Source: Planctomycetota bacterium
Lineage (GTDB): Bacteria > Planctomycetota > B15-G4
Assembly (NCBI GenBank): GCA_029259745.1
Contig: JAJDEO010000028.1
Coordinates: forward strand, 1 to 64,000
DNA length: 64,000 nt
Direction: 5' to 3'
The notes below the pieces were generated by a model. The model did no database searches and was not told the origin of the DNA. It saw only the letters and a list, made by a program, of their open reading frames with translations. The translations under genes and the position numbers were made by a program. Position 1 is the first letter of the stretch; each line of letters starts with the position of its first letter. This document shows, one piece after another, positions 60,929 through 64,000 of the stretch.

Positions 60929-62188
60929 ATGTCGAAGACGATCGCGTGTGTGGCGATGTGGGCGCTGATGGCGGCGGCAACGTTCGGGCAGGACGTGTCG
61001 AAGAGCGAGGTGCTGCTGTCGGCGGGCAAGTCGGACAAGGTCACGATCTCCGTGCCGGGCTGCAATCCGAACTGGACGGTCAGCGTGGTCTCCAAGGGCG
61101 ACTCCGTCCTTACGGTCTCGCCGATGTCGGTCACCGGCAAGGAGAAGGCCAACTTCACGATCAAGGCCGACAAGGATGCCTTCTCATCGCAGGCGATCGT
61201 GCGCGTACGGATCGAGGACGAACTCTGTCTCTCCAATCCGATCGACGTCGACATCGATGTCTATGTCGTGATGGATGAGAAGGGCGTCGCGAAGTTCTTC
61301 GGCAAGGACATCAAGGCGCGACAGAAGACACTCAAGAACGAGATCAAGGGGGCACAGAAGGCCTTCGATGCCGAGGTCAAGTCGATCATCGCGATGGCCA
61401 AGGCCGGTGAGCTGGCGGAGAGCGTCGACGGCGAGACGATCTACCCGTACGACACGGCGTTCCAGCTCATCATGCTGGCGCTGTTCGCGGCCTTCATCAC
61501 GATGTTCACGGCTTACCGCAGCTACCTCGGCGGCATCGCCAGCGACGGACGGGCCAAGCTCTCGCTCTACGGCTTCCTGCCGCTGCTGTTCGCCCTTGCG
61601 CCGCTGAACTTCACTCACGGAGGCTGCGGTCTCTGGGACAACGCGCGGTTTGCGGGCTTCGCGCTTCTCGTCAGTGGGCTGCTTGGCCTCGTGAACTCGG
61701 TGAAGAAGGCACGCAAGCAGCTCGGAGCCGCACTGTCGCTCGCGGCGGTCTTCTCGTTCAGCCCCTTCTTCATGGTCGACCTGAGTTCGACGATCCCCGA
61801 TCCCACGGCGTCGACGGCCGGCCAGACAACGTCGCTCGACGAGCAGGTGCGCATCATCCAGGCCGCGAGCACGAATGCGACGCGTCTGCAGGGGCAGGAG
61901 GTCGATGGCGTCGACGTCTTCGGCGCGCGGACGGACAACGGGCGCATCGCCATGCTGGGGCGCTCGGCTCCGTTGACGCCGGTCGACGTGACGGCGTCGA
62001 GCGACGGTGTGCCTGACGGTGGCGGCTGGGCGACGGTCGTGATTTCCGACGCGAACGGCTTCTGGCTCGCATTCCTTCCCGACGCGGGCGCTCCAGCAAT
62101 TCTGTCGCCTGGTACTTACACACTCACCGCGACGACCGAGAACGGCACCGACACGTCCGCGGTGGTGATCCGCAGCTCGCTCGACTGA
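60929..62188 (+). CDS. Exported/membrane protein of unknown function
   Basis: A 419-residue protein with signal peptide (MSKTIACVAMWALMAAATFGQ), an N-terminal strand-rich domain (about 22-115; CNPNWTVSVVSKGD), a helical segment (KTLKNEIKGAQKAFDAEV), then four hydrophobic helices (about 180-300) and a C-terminal soluble domain (TPGTYTLTATTENGTDTS). I recognise no family. GAGGGA lies just before ATG 60929. It may be a planctomycete-specific envelope protein. Confidence 0.6.
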   Translation: MSKTIACVAMWALMAAATFGQDVSKSEVLLSAGKSDKVTISVPGCNPNWTVSVVSKGDSVLTVSPMSVTGKEKANFTIKADKDAFSSQAIVRVRIEDELCLSNPIDVDIDVYVVMDEKGVAKFFGKDIKARQKTLKNEIKGAQKAFDAEVKSIIAMAKAGELAESVDGETIYPYDTAFQLIMLALFAAFITMFTAYRSYLGGIASDGRAKLSLYGFLPLLFALAPLNFTHGGCGLWDNARFAGFALLVSGLLGLVNSVKKARKQLGAALSLAAVFSFSPFFMVDLSSTIPDPTASTAGQTTSLDEQVRIIQAASTNATRLQGQEVDGVDVFGARTDNGRIAMLGRSAPLTPVDVTASSDGVPDGGGWATVVISDANGFWLAFLPDAGAPAILSPGTYTLTATTENGTDTSAVVIRSSLD

Positions 62189-62463
62189 CGCGTCCGCGCA
62201 GCGCGGAGAACAAGTGCGAGCGCCCTGTGCGCGCGATATCGTCACGGCGTTGTCGACGCACGCCTCGTGAGAGGCGTAGCGGGCCGGAGCGGGTCGGCAA
62301 CGTGGTTTGACGTGCGGCTGGCGGAATGCGGGTGACCGTCAGGGGCGCTCGCTGCCCTGAGAACCTGTCCTCGAGCGGAGCCTCCGCCCTGATGGAGCGG
62401 ATGCGATGTCACAGCAGGCGTGTCCGCGTCGTCGAACCCGAGAGTTCCCGAGGAGGACCCCCG

Positions 62464-64000
62464 ATGATCCAACGCATCTTCGCTGTCACCGTTCCGGTGC
62501 TCTTGAGTCTGGTGTTGATCGCTTCCGAGTCCGCCGCACTCGGTCCCCAGGGCTCCAAGTACGTCTTCCACTGAAGTTCCCCCAGTCCGGCCCCGTCGGG
62601 GTCGGGAACGATCGTCATTGCAGGTGATGCGGCAGGTCCCAAGGCAGCGCCGACTTCGGGCGCTTCCAGCTTGGCCACGGGGGGGCGCAGATCGGTTCGC
62701 TCGACCCGTGCGTCGACGGGTTCGGGTGGTGGTGTCCGTGGACGCAGCGGACGACGCGCGACGACCTCGACGCAGCGGCCGATCTCGTTCACGCGCGCCG
62801 ACTGGGAGATCTGGTGGGAGATCAACCGTGACGCGGTCCTCGGCCGCCGAGGTTTCCTCGAGCGGACATCGGCGACGACGAATGTGGGTCCGCTCGCTGG
62901 GCGCGGCCGCCGTTCGGCCGGAGTCGGGGACCGTCAGCACCAGGTTGAAGCGCAGATCCTACCCAGCCTGATGCGTGTTCTTCGTTCCGAGGACGACGCA
63001 GGGCTCGTGCAGCGCGCCGTTCTCGCGATGGCGCGTGTCTCGCCCGACCACCTCTCCAAGATCGTCAGCAGTCAGGTCCTCGAGACCATCGAGCACGCTG
63101 ACCGTACCGTGCGTCACTCCGCGACGCTGTCGCTCGGCCTCGCCAACTCGTCGGCGTCGATCAAGGCGCTCATCGATCTTGCGAGTGACACGCACTCGGG
63201 CCGCGGTCTCGTCGGTGGCCAGGTCCCGTGGCAGATCCGATCACGCGCCGCTCTTTCACTGGGAATCAGTCAGTCGCGCCTCAGCGTTTCGGTCCTCGAG
63301 TCGATCTTGCTCGACGAGCATGCACCAGATGACGTGCGCAGCTGCGCGGCGTTGGCGCTCGGTTTGACCTCGGGGCGTGCAGCGACGAAGGCCGTCAAGG
63401 TCCTGCGGACACTGGTCGACGACGACGCGGCAGACGAAGTCGTTCGCGCCCAGGCACTCGTGGGGCTCGGCAAGCTCGGCGACGTGACTGCACTGCCGTT
63501 GCTCGTCGCCGTACTGACCGACGATCGAGAGGATGCGCGGGTCCGTCAGTCGGCGGCAATCGCCGTCGGGCTCCTGGGCGAGGTGTCGCACGTCGGTGCC
63601 GTCGAGGCGCTTGCAGAAGTGTCGCGTGACGCGCGCGACGAGACGCTGCGCGGCTTTGCATTGATCGCGCTCGGACGGATCGCTGGGCGTGCTGCCGACA
63701 ATGGCGGCGACACGGCCGGCGCGCTCGAGACGGTCGTGCATGCGATGCGTCGTCCTCGTCACACGTCGGACCGCCCGTGGGCGGCGCTGGCGATCGGCCT
63801 CGTCGGTCTCGAACGCGGAGAGCTCGACCACGCGCTACAACTCGCGCTCACCAACGAGCATGAAAGTGAGTCGAACCCGACCACGAAAGGCGCCTTCGCG
63901 CTCGCCCTCGGACTCGCAGGCGTCGAGCGGGCGGGCGAGGATCTTCACGACGAGTTCTCCGACCGTCGCGACGAGGTCTACCGCGGCTATGCCGCCACGG
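62464..64000 (+). pseudogene. HEAT-repeat exported protein with an in-frame TGA; runs off right edge
   Basis: ATG 62464 has a perfect AGGAGG upstream and encodes a signal peptide (RIFAVTVPVLLSLVLIASES), then GPQGSKYVFH and TGA at 62572-62574. The same frame then stays open to 64000. It continues with a low-complexity Pro/Ser/Gly linker, then FTRADWEIWWEINRD (a motif I recall from planctomycete exported proteins) and HEAT-like repeats such as LVQRAVLAMARVSPDH and VRHSATLSLGLANSS. The frame is coherent on both sides of the TGA. This may be a nonsense mutation, a sequencing error or readthrough. No good restart is seen before ATG 62971. Confidence 0.65.

Noticed and set aside
1..64000. tRNA, rRNA, CRISPR array, replication origin
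   Set aside because: I looked for tRNA T-loop patterns, regularly spaced repeats and DnaA-box clusters and saw none; a covariance-model scan was not possible here.

Overview
The window is GC-rich chromosomal DNA (I judge well over 60% G+C from codon use) from a bacterium that is most likely a member of the Planctomycetota, probably the lineage that includes Poly30, Pla163 and Saltatorellus. The best clue is the FG-GAP protein at 37059-38849, whose C-terminal domain is of a type I associate with that lineage. A HEAT-repeat protein at the right edge with a tryptophan-rich WEIWWEINRD segment fits the same group. This assignment is from memory of protein families, not from a search.

Layout. Position 1-60 is the start of a probable IS110-type transposase, next to a palindromic dispersed repeat. 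A GT-C glycosyltransferase-like membrane protein follows (587-2812, minus), then a decayed stretch with a C-terminal gene remnant. From 3937 to 7672 (plus) lies a tightly overlapping trio: di-iron RIC repair protein, tryptophanase-like lyase and B12-type radical SAM enzyme. From 28800 down to 7884 (minus) runs a nearly unbroken respiratory gene string: narC-narG-narH-narJ-narI-narK-actA-actB-actCD-actE-actF, then, after a 231-bp gap with a repeat copy, narK/doxX fusion-norC-norB-like. Upstream at 29175-32974 is a sensor kinase and sigma-54 response regulator pair. A near-consensus sigma-54 promoter (28830-28845) sits in front of narC, so the pair probably controls the string.

The respiratory genes make a coherent chain. 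Nitrate is imported by NarK carriers. Quinol is oxidised by NarGHI or by alternative complex III (ActABCDEF), which passes electrons to c-type cytochromes (ActE, NarC, NorC-like). Those can feed a divergent nitric oxide reductase-type haem-copper enzyme. RIC next door repairs nitrosative damage. No nitrite reductase (nirS or nirK) or nosZ is present in the window.

The right half (33450-62188) is a mosaic of stress, carbon-overflow and housekeeping genes: PPK2, a DUF2383 protein, large catalase, Na/Pi symporter-like protein, phosphoketolase coupled to a P-type ATPase with convergent acetate kinase, RimK fused to a TrkA-C domain, a class III aminotransferase, a ferritin-like protein coupled to a thioredoxin-fold 2Fe-2S ferredoxin, an alpha/beta hydrolase, a pentahaem cytochrome, rsmH and an HI0933-type flavoprotein. 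The HEAT-repeat frame at 62464-64000 is interrupted by an in-frame TGA. No tRNA, rRNA or CRISPR array was recognised. At least six copies of one imperfect palindromic intergenic repeat occur.
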